This document shows positions 36,385 to 47,914 of a stretch of 64,000 bases of DNA, one piece after another (position 1 is the first letter of the stretch; each line of letters opens with the position of its first letter). The DNA lies in NCBI GenBank assembly GCA_951804985.1, contig OX638130.1:82206583-82270582 (forward strand), given 5' to 3'. The notes under the pieces are model-generated. The model saw only the letters and a program-made list of their open reading frames with translations, was not told where the DNA came from and searched no databases. The translations under genes and the position numbers were made by a program. Source of the stretch: Dryomyza anilis. Lineage: Eukaryota; Arthropoda; Insecta; Diptera; Dryomyzidae.

Positions 36385-37700
36385 AGTTTTTTGTTTCATG
36401 TTCGTAGCTGGTGAAAGTGCCGAGTTATATCGTGTTTAGGTTGCAAGGGAGTTGCCACGCCTCTTTGTCCAATCCCGCCCATATATAGCCTATCATTCCT
36501 TCCAGACCATACCGCATCTGTGGTAAAAATTTCAAGACAATCGGATCAGCCGTTTAGACGGAGAAGCGGAACAAACGTGATTGCTTTTGTTTTTGTATTT
36601 TTGCTTTTGTTTTGTTTTGTTTCGTGCTTTTGCTTTTTTTTTAATTTTTTTTTGTATTTGAGTTTTTTGTTTCATGTTCGTAGCTGATGAAAGTGCCGAG
36701 TTATATCGTATTGAAAGTTTTGGTTGTATGGGAGATGCCACGCCTCTTTGTCCAATCCCGCCCATATATAGCCTATCATTCCTTCCAGACCATACCGCAT
36801 CTGTGGTAAAAATTTCAAGACAATCGGATCAGCCGTTTAGACGGAGAAGCGGAACAAACGTGATTGCTTTTGTTTTTGTATTTTTGCTTTTGTTTTGTTT
36901 TGTTTCGTGCTTTTGCTTTTTTTTTAATTTTTTTTTTGTATTTGAGTTTTTTGTTTCATGTTCGTAGCTGGTGAAAGTGCCGAGTTATATCGTATTGAAA
37001 GTTTAGGTTGTATGGGAGGTGCCACGCCTCTTTGTCCAATCCCGCCCATATATAGCCTATCATTCCTTCCAGACCATACCGCATCTGTGGTAAAAATTTC
37101 AAGACAATCGGATCAGCCGTTTAGACGGAGAAGCAGAACAAACGTGATTGCTTTTGTTTTTGTATTTTTGCTTTTGTTTTGTGCTTTTGGTTTTTTGTTT
37201 TTATTTTTTTTTTTGTGTATTTGAGTTTTTTGTTTCATGTTCGTAGCTGATGAAAGTGCCGAGTTATATCGTATTGAAAGTTTAGGTTGTATAGGAGGTG
37301 CCACGCCTCTTTTTCCAATCCCGCCCATATATAGCCTATCATTCCTCCAGACCATACCGCATCTGTGGTAAAAATTTCAAGAAAATCGGATCAGCCGTTT
37401 AGACGGAGAAGCGGAACAAACGTGATTGCTTTTGTTTTTGTATTTTTGCTTTTGTTTTGTGCGTTTGTTTTTTTTGTTTTTAATTTTTTTTTTGTATTTG
37501 AGTTTTTTGTTTCATGTTCGTAGCTGGTGAAAGTACCGAGTTATATCGTATTGAAAGTTTAGGTTGTATGGGAGGTGCCACGCCTCTTTGTCCAATCCCG
37601 CCCATATATAGCCTATCATTCCTTCCAGACCATATCGCATCTGTGGTAAAAATTTCAAGGAAATCGGATCAGCCGTTTAGACGGAGAAGCGGAACAAACG
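36385..37700 (+). repeat. Tandem array of five units of about 280 bp
   Basis: Each unit begins near TTTCATGTTCGTAGCTG (ATG at 36398, 36674, 36958, 37237 and 37514; spacing 276, 284, 279 and 277). Units contain CCACGCCTCTTTGTCCAATC, CCGCCCATATATAGCC and CAATCGGATCAGCCGTTTAG, plus a poly(T)-rich TTTTTGTTTTTG spacer. The first unit is most diverged. Frames in single units are not genes. Confidence 0.9.
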
Positions 37701-37765
37701 TACAAACGTACAAACGTACAAACGTACAAACGTACAAACGTACAAACGTACAAACGAACAAACAG
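37693..37765 (+). repeat. (GTACAAAC)n octanucleotide array
   Basis: About eight head-to-tail copies of GTACAAAC at the 3' side of the composite element, ending in a GAACAAAC variant. The array follows directly on the GGAACAAAC that ends the preceding unit, from which it probably grew. Confidence 0.9.
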
Positions 37766-37789
37766 ATTTATTATATTAATAGGATATCA

Positions 37790-38412
37790 ATTTTTTAAAT
37801 TCCTTTAACAGGACCTGAGATATGAAGCAAAAAGGACTCATTTTTAGGCTAAAAATGGACCCATTTTTGAGCATTTGTTTCTCAATATCCAGTTGAGCAC
37901 CATTCTTGTGCTTTGCATTATAACTTAGCAAATCTCATTGATTTCAATCCTGTTTTATTCAAAAAAATCGTAAACGTCAAAATTGGGCATACGAATTAAA
38001 AAAAGTGAATAGTTTTAGAAAATAAAATAAAAATTATTATGCATAAAAAATTCGTAGAAATATTGATAAATTTGACCCAACTATCTCCCTTACCACAATA
38101 ATATTGTAAAAGAGTAAAAAAAAACGTACGAGTTACTAATATTTCTACGAAATTATTATGGTTAATAATTTTTGTTTTATTTTTAAAAACTTTTATTTTT
38201 TTATTTTGTATGCCCAATTTTGACGTTTACGATTTTTTTGAATAAAACAGAATTGAAATATTTGAGATTTGCTAAATTATAATGTAAAGCACAAGAATGG
38301 TGTACAACTGGGAACTGAGAAACAAATGCTCAAAAATGGGTCTTTTTTTAACACAAAAATGAGTCCTTTTTGCATCATATCTCAGGTCCTGTTAAAGGAA
38401 TTTTGAAAATTG
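37790..38412. mobile_element. Foldback element with about 200-bp inverted arms
   Basis: The left arm starts AAATTCCTTTAACAGGACCT and the right arm ends with AGGTCCTGTTAAAGGAATTT. Mirrored inner landmarks include CACAAGAATGGTG (right) against CACCATTCTTGTG (left) and GACGTTTACGATTTTTTTG against its complement. The centre (about 38010-38170) is also partly palindromic. No coding capacity. Confidence 0.8.
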
Positions 38413-39640
38413 ATATGTACATATAATTTGTGTTCTATTATGCATGTTTTGAATAAAATAAAAATTAGTCTGACATTATAATCAACGCTTACCAACCTAT
38501 AGAATCCTCAAAAACGTGGTTTTTCGTTTATCTCAAATATCCTTGAAACTGTACGTGTAGGGAAAAAACTGAAAACGCCATTGTCCTTAGAATGTCCATA
38601 AGAATATGTAACTTTCATTTCTGGTGTCGAAAATTGTTGTCAAATGTGCGCACAGTGTTATCGAAAACGACAATTTGAGGCTATAAACGATATCGTTTTG
38701 ATATCGTAAAATAATCGTTTGGTTTGCTGGGTAAATAATAAATAATAATAAAAACATTTTGTCTTAATTGTTGAAAGCACTACATTGCATGGATGGATTA
38801 CAGTGACCTACAAAGTTTCAGCAATTTTTGAAAACATTTGTGCATATGGCATCAGTTAAGTCAAATTGGCTTCAGTTTTTGAATATAGCATATTTTAAAA
38901 TTTCTCATAATTTATAATGGGCTATATGAGCTATAATTTAAAACCTAAGCCAATTTAACAAATCTTTCACCAAAATGAGTAAAGGGGTTAAGCAGTGTTA
39001 TCGATGAACGATGACATCAAGAGACCCTCCCATTCCATAACACGCTAAGTCTAAAAAGTGAGTTTTGAAGGAGAAGCGTTCAAAGTGCGGTGCGTTGGAC
39101 TACAAGTCAAAAGGTCCCTGGTTCAATCCCTGTTTCTGTCAACATCTTTTTCATACAAAACGCTACCTCTCGGCAGTCAATGGCAAACGTACGAAAGTAG
39201 ACATTGCCTATGAATTTCTCTCACGCCGCCGTCCGGATTCGGGACAGAACTGTAGCGCCAATCTATTATTATCTTGGGTTTAAACAAAAAATATAGGCGT
39301 CTTTTCACCGTTTAGTTCCCCAAAATTTTGATAGCATTTTTTTTATTAAAAATCAAAAAATTGGTAAGTTTACTTAGATTATTAAAAATACAAAAACTTC
39401 TAAGTCAACATTTTTTTAAGTTTACTAAGTCCAATATGGATTGTAAGTTTTTAAAATGGGCTTGCTAATACTAAGTTAATTTTCCGTTATAACTTTGGAT
39501 AATATCGACTGATCTGCCCTAAAATTTGGCAGGAAATAAATTATACATAATTTAAAAATGGAGAAATATTTAAAATGTATGGATCATATGTTAGTTTGTT
39601 ACGAAATAGAGTAGAAAATACAGATAGAAAGTAAGAAATA
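38413..39640. other. Intergenic DNA without genes
   Basis: AT-rich DNA. Near 38690-38740 there is an inverted pair around AACGATATCGTTTTGATATCG. Apart from the SINE at 39055-39285 I see no gene, RNA or complete transposon. Confidence 0.35.
39055..39285 (+). mobile_element. tRNA-derived SINE, diverged copy
   Basis: Carries the head GTGCGTTGGACTACAAG, the B-box region CCTGGTTCAATCCCTG, the body GTCAACATCTTTTTCAT, CTCACGCCGCCGTCCGGATT and the tail GTAGCGCCAATCTATTATT. The A-box region is decayed. The small frame across it is not a gene. Confidence 0.7.
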
Positions 39641-40001
39641 AATAAATATATAAATGAAAGAAGAAAGAATGAAAGAAAGAAATAAAGAAAATTAGGAAAA
39701 AAAGAAAGAAGTAAGAAAGAAAAAAAGTATAGAAAGAATAATATGAAGATAACAATCTTATTTAATAATATGAAATAGACAGATGATACATAAATCGTTC
39801 TCATCCAAAACCAAAATGTTTTGGAATTCGCTCAGAATTTAGACCATAGACCGATGTGGATTGATAGGCATAGTGTTTAGGGGCGGAATGGAGTAGATGA
39901 TAGATAGAAAGATAGAAAAATAGAAAGATAGAGAGATAGAAAGATAGAAAGATAGAAAGATAGAAAGATAGAAAGATAGAAAGATAGAAAGATAGAAAGA
40001 T

Positions 40002-40100
<99 letters not shown>

Positions 40101-40358
40101 AAGATAGAAAGGTAGAAAAATAGAAACATATATAGATTGGTAGATAGAAAGATAGAAAGATAGAAAGATAGAAAGATAGTCATATAGAAAGATAGAAAGA
40201 TAGACATATAGAAAGATATAAAGACAGTCATATAGAAAGATAGAAAGATAGACATATAGAAAGATAGACATATAGAAAGATTGAAAGATAGAAAGATAGA
40301 TAGATAGAAAGATAGAAACATAAACATGTAGACATATAGAAAGGTAAACCGATAGATC

Positions 40359-40433
<75 letters not shown>

Positions 40434-40540
40434 TGATAGAAAGACAGAAAGACAGAAAGATAGTCATATAAAAAGATATAAAGATAGATATATAGATTGA
40501 TAGATAGATAGATATATAGATAGATTGATAGATAGATTTA
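39641..40540. repeat. Purine-rich GATA/GAAA microsatellite cluster
   Basis: Three blocks: GAAA-rich DNA at about 39655-39740; mixed GATAGAAA, pure GAAA (about 40003-40087) and GATAGAAA again from 39897; and pure GATA at about 40350-40432 followed by degenerate GATA. The plus strand is almost wholly purine plus T. The long minus-strand frames of Phe-Leu-Ser and Tyr-Leu-Ser-Ile repeats are artefacts. Confidence 0.92.
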
Positions 40541-41261
40541 CAAATAAGATTTAATTTAAATAAAAGACTACTGGTAAAAATCGTGTCGAAAAAAAATCCT
40601 TAAACTTATTATTTATTTCCCTCGATGTAGAGATTAGTGGCAGATAGTTTTTTCGGTAGAAATTCGACATAATCGATCCGTAAAATCATTTCAATTAGTT
40701 AAATGAACTTTATTTCTTAAATGTGTTGTAATTATGTGTTTCGATTGTGCTGCAGAAAAATAATAATGATAGAAAAGTAGAAAGACAACGTGTTATAGTA
40801 AATTTGTTTTTTTTTACAAACTACAGTTTTTAATAAAGTAAATTTATATTTACAGTGTTTCGTTCAATAACCACAACTAACTGCTACATAGCATGACTTA
40901 GTTATAGGCAACAGAAATAAGTAGTAATTCAAAGCAGAAAATATTATATATAAAATCAGTCAAGAAGGAAAAGTGTTCGTTGTCTGTAGAGTATTTTAAC
41001 CGGTGCATGAGAGCAGTCAGGAAATAGAAATTGAGTTAGTGAACAAATGTTGCAAGTTTCCAGCTGATGGTACGGCCAACCCGCCTAAGCGGTGGAAACA
41101 ATGATGAGCAACTCTCATCATTATTATAATTTTAACATTACTTCTATAGGATTAACCTAAATGACTAATTGTAAAAGTTTAACGAACAACAAAAAAATAA
41201 AAAAATTAAAATAAAAACATTAATTCACAGCAAATGCCAGTGCGTTTATGCCGCCCACGTC
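40541..41261. other. 3' flank of obst-A
   Basis: The part next to 41261 should contain the obst-A 3' UTR. No canonical minus-strand AATAAA occurs within the first 500 bases; the nearest I see is TTTATT on the plus strand near 40710. Otherwise AT-rich DNA without features. Confidence 0.35.
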
Positions 41262-44200
41262 TTAATTTTTCTTATCATCGGCATCCTTGTACCAATCCTC
41301 GCATCCGGCCACATTTTCGGGAGCATCACACATCTCGCTCTCGTCATTGTAGACCTCACCCAATTGGCAGCCCAGATCACGGGGATCCTCGCCGTTCAAG
41401 CAGACGTAGAACTTCTGGCAATCGGTGGGATCGGGGTATCTGGGGTGGGTGACGATCTGGCCGCGTGAGTCCATCTTTGGCTGGTCCTTGGGGCAGGTGA
41501 AGCCACTTGCGGATTTCTCTGCGAAAATAAATCGAGAAAATATTGTCAGCATAAAGTTAAAAATATACAATAGGGGAGGGAACATACTTTGTGGGGCATT
41601 GCAACCCTCACGTTTGGCGGTATCGGGCCACACGCAGGTGCCGCTGTATTCGTCGTAATGCAGACCGACGGCGCACTTCATTTCGAGGGCATCTCCATCA
41701 ATGCAGTTGTAGAAAATGTCACAGACAGCCAAGTCGGGATGGGCGAAGAATCCGTTCTTGCGTGGACAGAATTTGGTGGGCTTGATTGGTTCCTCTGTGG
41801 GCGATATAAAATATTTTTTATTATTTACCACAATAGTTAAATAAATGAATAAACAACGTACGCAATTCAGTACGTTCGCCGCATTCAACATTGAAGGGCT
41901 GATCGCACTTGTTGATCTTTCTGTTCAATGGATCGAAAACCAAACCATCGGGGCAGAGCTTGGCCTTGGCGACACCATCATCGCACTCGAAGTACTTGTC
42001 GCACTGAACCTCATCCTCCCATTGGCCATTAGGCTTGGGACATTCGAAAGCATCTACAGAAATAAAATAAAAAAAGTATAAGTAAAATTGATAGGTCAGC
42101 ACCACCGAATTATACAGAATTGATGTATGGGACGTTCATAGGAAAAATCGTATTGGGTAGTGTTATCAACAAAATACAAATTGGATATGATCAATTCAAT
42201 ACGTAATATTCAACAAATCCTGGTTCCCGGTACAATACATATTGTGAATGTCTTCATTTCCTCAATTTCTGTCCATTTTCAATATAACAAATTCGCACTT
42301 ATCAAACCTACCAATCAAGTTATTTGCCATGACTCATATTGCCGCATTGCTGGCTGATTATTATATAATCGAACTGTATTCAATTGCAACTCATTTTGAA
42401 CTTTAAAAACCTTAAGAAATTGCATAATAAAGGCTTGTTAACGTGCCTCAAAGTAACACACGCCTCATTAAGAGCCAAGCCAAAAGACTGGTTTTTCTGA
42501 CTGATGTTGATGTTGATGCTCATGCATGAGCCAGCCAGCCGGTTTTCGTATTTTTTCTGGAAGTAACGAGGCACCTTTTCGCGTGAACTGCGATATTTAG
42601 CAAATTAATTTATGCAATACTTGATATTTGCAGTGGAACTCGACGCCCATTATGTGAAACATATGAACAATAAGTAGTATGTACATTGTACAAAAATGTT
42701 GTGGTAATTTTACAATCAATTATTATAAATGCGAATAGTGCAGCAACTTCGATTTAATTTTCGATTGCGGAACCGTCACTCTGATTGGTCTGCATTTGTC
42801 ATCAGATATATGAATTCTACTGAATTCATTCAAAAATTTTGATTTACTGGGATCGAAAAATAGAATCTATTTTGATTTAATTTTCGATTGCGGAACCGTC
42901 ACTCTGATTGGTCTACATTTGTCATCTGATATATGAATTTTACTGAATTCATTAAAAATTTTGATTTACTGGAATCGAAAAATAGCATTAATGCTTTAAA
43001 AGTTATTGCAAACAAAAAACAAGATATATACATAAATAAAAAATAAAATCAAATCTTATATATCTGCAATATGTACATATAACTCTTATCGTTACTACAA
43101 TATTCAAATTATTAAACCAGTTTCTATTGTTGACAATTTTTGATTTGTGAATTGGTTCATTAATGTAGGGCAATGTCAAATTCATGAATTTTATATAAAT
43201 GTTTAAATTTTCAAGTTCAGCTGTATAAAGAAATTGTATTTTTTCTAACACATAATTACCATAATCAAACTGTTTGAGTTTATTGAACAAAACAAGGAAG
43301 TTTTAGAACCTGATGTCGGTTTTACTTATATCATAGAATACGTGTAGGAACAACTGGTTTTTAGGTTGCATATCCTGATATTATCATCGAACTTGTTTTG
43401 TAGAATGTCATTTGGTTTTGTATAGTTACTATACAATAAAAATGTTAATTGGCAATTTATATATAGACACAAATCCGGAAATAATTGTATGAAAAGTTCT
43501 ATCAAAACGGTTGGGAGATATCGAATCGACAAATCGAAGTAATATCCAAAGGAGGATTGTTCGAAATCGCGTATCTTAAAATTCTAGAAAAAGTTCGGTA
43601 TCGAAATTCTTTTAAAATGCTAATCGATAGAATTACGAGAATATGTTTTATTTTCGTAGACACTTTCATAGATCTTCGAATAACCAAGATATGAAAAAAA
43701 GAAAAAATTAGATTCGATATAAGAATAAAATTGAATTTTTTATATCGAAACCGCTTCAAAAATTGTTAGAAGCATCGGGTGACTTCAAGTCATGGTAAAC
43801 TGGATTCATATTATTTATATATTTATTTTGTTTAACCTTATAAATATTATTTTAATTCCCTTTTAACGTAGAACGAATTCGTCAAAAAGCCTTAGAAATT
43901 CCAATGATCGAATTCTTTCATTTGTTTATTTCGACGTCTTTTTTATTTTCTTGAATTAAAAAAATTCTGTCAATCGAATTTGCATGAATTCGTTTTACGT
44001 AAATTCATTTCCAATATGCTAAATATTTATTCTAATAATTATAGAATTTAGCTATTCCAAACAAGCATATATTATGAATCTTTTCATAATAAATGTTAAC
44101 GTAACAAAGTTAATTAGTATTTCAAAAGTTAAATTTTTTACAAATTTATATTACAATTAAAATCCATTTTCTGTTGTAAAATCGCAGTAATTTTGTGATA

Positions 44201-45568
44201 TTCTTTAATTGTAGAAGTAAACCTATCAAATATGTTTTCAATATTAAAAAAGCTTTTATAATCTGACAACTGATAATCGATGAGGCACATATTGCAGTCA
44301 AATTTATCTAAATTTGAAGAACTCAAGTCAACTCGTTCACAATTTTGTATTCTGTTGACGCAAAAATTTGTCATGATTGTCATTGGTAACAAATGTCATT
44401 GATAACAAGTGTCATTGCTCACTAAAATAAATTGCCGGTTCTGAATCGATCGCTATTCGGTATTCTGTAAAGTCCGTAATTAGTCGTCTATCTATTTATT
44501 TTAATTTATATTTCTCGATAATTTGCTAAATTGAATAGCAAACATTGCATTACCCACATATTTAGTATTTTCCAGATTAGAAAAAAGACACACAAAGCTT
44601 TATATTACACAAACAATATATATCAAATCGAATCAATTTTGAGAATTTTTCTATCGTTTGTTCAAATAAAAAAATAATGGTTCAGTTTGTAAGTACAACA
44701 TTTCCCGTGTGTAAATAGTTTAACCTTATTTCACATCAGTGTCCGATCATTATACGATAAGGTATCCTTAACAAAGGTCACCTTAACTGATTCTGATCAT
44801 GATCGGCTAGGGTAATCCTAATTTCAAACCCACGTAAGTCAACCTGATCCATTATTTACGATAAATACTGATCTAAAGCCTACTTAATGGTACCTTATCT
44901 GACAGGATAGCAACTTCAAACAGAATCACGTTTTAAATCAGGCACTGATGTAGAAACCTGATCAATACCTTATTTGTAATCAGGCAAACCTGATCAGACA
45001 ATGATCTTATTCTGAACTAAATTTCCACTCGATTGTGCTAGTCTTAGTAGGAACATTTCGTTTTGCTTTCGTTTTCATAAGAGCGACGATATATTTATAA
45101 CTTGTGTGCCATAAATTTGTCTAAATTTGAACACTAAATAAAATTGTTGGGTTTTCATTTGATCGATATCCAATAATCGGAATTCGGTATAATCGGTAAT
45201 GAATGAATCATCTGTGTGTTTGTTGTCATCCAATTTAGTTCAATTTAGATTAATCAAATTAATTAGTAGATAATTGATAAGTAAATACCGAAAAATTTAG
45301 TTTAGTTTTCAAACTTAGACAAACTCGCACACATCCTTAATAAAAACTACTTGAATTTGAAATATTTGAATTTTAGCACTTTTAACTTTTGATAATAAAT
45401 ATTAATAATGAATTAAAATTTGTCCGGATATAATCCAAATTTACAACTTGAATTTTTAGTGTTTTAAATGTTCACTAATACTACTTTAAAGTAATTGAAA
45501 AATGCACACTCACATGACGATGCCACACATAATGCAGCCACCATGGCACAAACAACAAATTGCCTCAT
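41262..45568 (-). CDS. obst-A: Obstructor-A, secreted three-domain chitin-binding protein
   Basis: Four exons: 45568-45514, 42053-41862, 41794-41588 and 41518-41262, all introns phase 1, giving 236 residues. Exon 1 is a signal peptide (MRQFVVCAMVAALCVASS). Each of the other exons carries one six-cysteine type-14 chitin-binding domain: ECPKPNGQWEDEVQCDKYFE, CPRKNGFFAHPDLAVC and DCQKFYVCLNGEDPRDLG are nearly identical to Drosophila obst-A as I recall it, and the C terminus CEDWYKDADDKKN fits too. In Drosophila, Obst-A is a secreted scaffold needed for ordered chitin packing in the cuticle. Intron 1 is 3.46 kb; introns 2 and 3 are 67 and 69 bp. The start is set by the signal peptide and the T|AT junction. 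Confidence 0.95.
42054..45513 (-). other. obst-A intron 1
   Basis: AT-rich intron. 42757-42995 holds a tandem duplication: the phrase TCGATTGCGGAACCGTCACT starts at 42761 and again at 42884 (period 123). Around 44740-45010 words such as CTGATC, GATCAGG and ACCTTATTT recur on both strands, suggesting a MITE with unresolved ends. No exon or RNA gene is seen. Confidence 0.5.
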
Positions 45569-46716
45569 TTTGAGTTTTATGGGATAGATCTATCCTGCGT
45601 ATATCTGATTCGAATTATATTTCGAACACCGCTCGTCCTGCTGTTTCTGTTTCTGCTCAACGATAACTACGCTTGACGCTGGTTACACTTCAACTACCGC
45701 GACTTCGGGCTCGACTCTCACTTTTGAAGACTTGCGCGAGTTGGTCTTTCGTCGAACGACTGAAGCGGCTCAAGCAAGAAAAATCGAAGCGAATTGTATT
45801 GAATGCAAATGTTAACTACAACAAACACAATAATTATACCAACAACAAAAACAAAATAAAATATTAATAAAAGTAACGTGACGCCGATGTTTAAAGCAAA
45901 TAAATATCAACAACTTTAAAAAATATTATCTATCAGCTAGCTAGATAGATAGATTCATGTATCTGTGTGTAAAACACACATGTATCTGTGAGACCAGTCC
46001 ATGCGGATTGTGGTCTATCCAGCTATCCTCGCTTCTTTCGAGTTATTGTGTCAACGTGGGGAAAATTTTTACCTTTCGCTCATGTCCAATGTAGTAGCGC
46101 AGCATAGTGAGGCAAACTAAAGTATATAATGTATCTGCGAGATACTGCAGCATGCTCTTTAAAATACGAGTTATTTCTTTAGACTGTTGACGTCGCGACG
46201 TACTCGAACAGCATAATAATAATATTAATTGTACACAAATGAAAAATATTCAAGCGCATATATTAAAAGTGCAGCCATGATTCGGAGTAGTTCGAGGCGC
46301 AGCCCAATTTTATGAATTTTACGGCATGTACCAATGTGGTTTTTAATGTCTTATTTTGTTTTATTTTTGTGCATATAGTTTTTAGAGTCTCAAGAGAGTC
46401 TTTCTTTAAAGTCTATCATTATTCAGTTGCATTTGGCATTCAAAAAGCGACGGTACTTGAATTGAAGAAAATTTCCAAATACTAATCTGTTTTTTATTTG
46501 TCAGTTTATGTTAAATTTATAAAGTATATACAAAAAAAATAGGAAACGAAAATATGTTCATTTTTTGAATTTGCGGGCATTTACATTTAAAAAAAACTAA
46601 TTTTAATTGATTTTAATCCATTAAAGCTCTGTGAAAGGACTTGGATTCGATTTTTATTTTAAAATATTGGTTTTTTAATCACAAGTAAATTTCAGAACAT
46701 GTCCGTTAATCCTTTT
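45569..46716. other. obst-A upstream region
   Basis: About 45570-46330 is richer in GC than surrounding DNA and should contain the promoter and 5' UTR of obst-A. On the minus strand an ATATAA and a TCAGAT initiator-like word occur within 60 bases of the ATG but are too close together to be convincing. The frame at 45673-45867 has no known domain. A short GATAGATAGAT tract lies near 45940. Confidence 0.4.
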
Positions 46717-47391
46717 TATACCCTACACTAAGAGTGAAAGGGTATATTCAATTTGGTACGCTGTTTGTAACACCCAGAAGGAAGCATATCCGGTATGGAA
46801 AAGTATATATATTCTTGATCAGCATGACCTCGATTTAGCGATATCCGTCTGTGTGTCCGTCTGTCGGTTGAAATCCCTACTACTTAAACAATTGAAGAGT
46901 TAGATAAATGAAACTCATAATTTAGATTACTTATACTAATTTAGATTACGTATACCTACGCTGTATGTGCGAACAAATTAGGCTTATCGGTCCATTGTGA
47001 CCTGTGATCTGACCATTTATATTCAAATAACTCATATAATATTTACATCTACAGTTCAGTTTGACTGTATACGTGCTTTGGTAAACTTTTTTGGAAATAA
47101 TGTTTTCCGCGAAACGACTTGTGGTTCCCAAAAAAAAAAAAAACGAAATTCGGAACACCTATCCATTTGTAAATATGGGTATCAAATGAATGGAAATTCT
47201 TCAGCGATTGCAAATTTGTAGTTATTTTCCGGATTTGTATACCCGGGTGACCTATATACCACTTTGAATGGTAACCACACATATGTGTAGGGTATTTATA
47301 GTCGGCTTAGACCGATAATGATCTAATCCTAACTATCATAATAACACCAAATTTAAAATTTCCCATGTGATCTAACCTTCCAAACTGGTTT
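46717..47391 (-). mobile_element. mini-me-like retroposon, copy E
   Basis: Inverted copy with TATACCCTACACTAAGAGTG, (TA)n, GATCAGCATGACCTCGATTT, a short GTCY run (GTCTGTGTGTCCGTCTGTC), GGTGACCTATATACCACTTT, ACACATATGTGTAG, a hairpin beginning TAGTCGGCTTAGACCGA, and the end CAAACTGGTTTTG. The microsatellite is much shorter than in copies B and C. Confidence 0.85.
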
Positions 47392-47914
47392 TGAATTATA
47401 AAGGGATTTTTCACACTAAATATGCTATAAATTCGTCGATCTTTAAAAGATTAATATGATATTTTTAAATTATATAATTTTATTTGAAAATGTCCAGTGA
47501 CCTCCTTGTTGATACAGAGGTTTATATGTATTTATTTACTATTTATTTTAAAATTCAGCTTTCAAATTTTAATTTTATATTCATCAAAAACTGCAATATT
47601 TTGACGGAATTTTATACAAATCTTAAATATCCATACATTACAAGTTCCAATCACGAACCATTTTGACAATCCCGAGACTATCGGGATTAGAAAAAGAAAT
47701 CCCGGGATAAGACCCGAATTATTAAATTTGTATAAAGGTAACAAAACGGGAAGGATTATACATACAGTTTTATGAAAAATATAAGTAGCTATGTTTAAAA
47801 ACATTTTATTATTAAAAAATAATGAAACTATGCTTACAAATTAAGAACTATGGAGATCATAGGTTTGGAAGCCCTACTACACATGCTTGTTAATATTTTA
47901 AATTAGTCACATAT

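Larger units (their letters stand above)
34390..37785 (+). mobile_element. Composite element carrying three expanded tandem arrays
   Basis: Starts CTAGCTGGACCCGTGCACGA and ends in an AT-rich tail (TTTATTATATTAATAGG). Inside, in order, lie a short array of CCCGTAGAATTCTT-type units, about 100 units of TTTTAGTGTGGTGAG, five units of about 280 bp, and an 8-bp GTACAAAC array. A reversed copy at 12601-13137 has the same start and the same order of parts with minimal arrays, showing that the arrays belong to a mobile element and expanded within it. I could not assign it to a named superfamily. Confidence 0.65.

Noticed and set aside
34762..36385. Long open frames of Val-Val-Ser-Phe-Ser repeats
   Set aside because: They arise because the minisatellite unit is 15 bp. 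The opposite strand is open as well, length variants break the frame, and no normal gene context exists.
36674..37798. Related 80-97-residue frames starting ATGTTCGTAGCT
   Set aside because: They repeat once per 280-bp tandem unit and are disrupted in several units; repeat-derived.
39801..40467. Long minus-strand frames rich in Phe-Leu-Ser and Tyr-Leu-Ser-Ile
   Set aside because: They are translations of GAAA and GATA microsatellites; overlapping frames are all open.
44740..45010. Possible MITE with CTGATC/GATCAGG words in obst-A intron 1
   Set aside because: Words recur on both strands, but I could not define inverted ends or a target duplication, so it is mentioned only in the intron entry.
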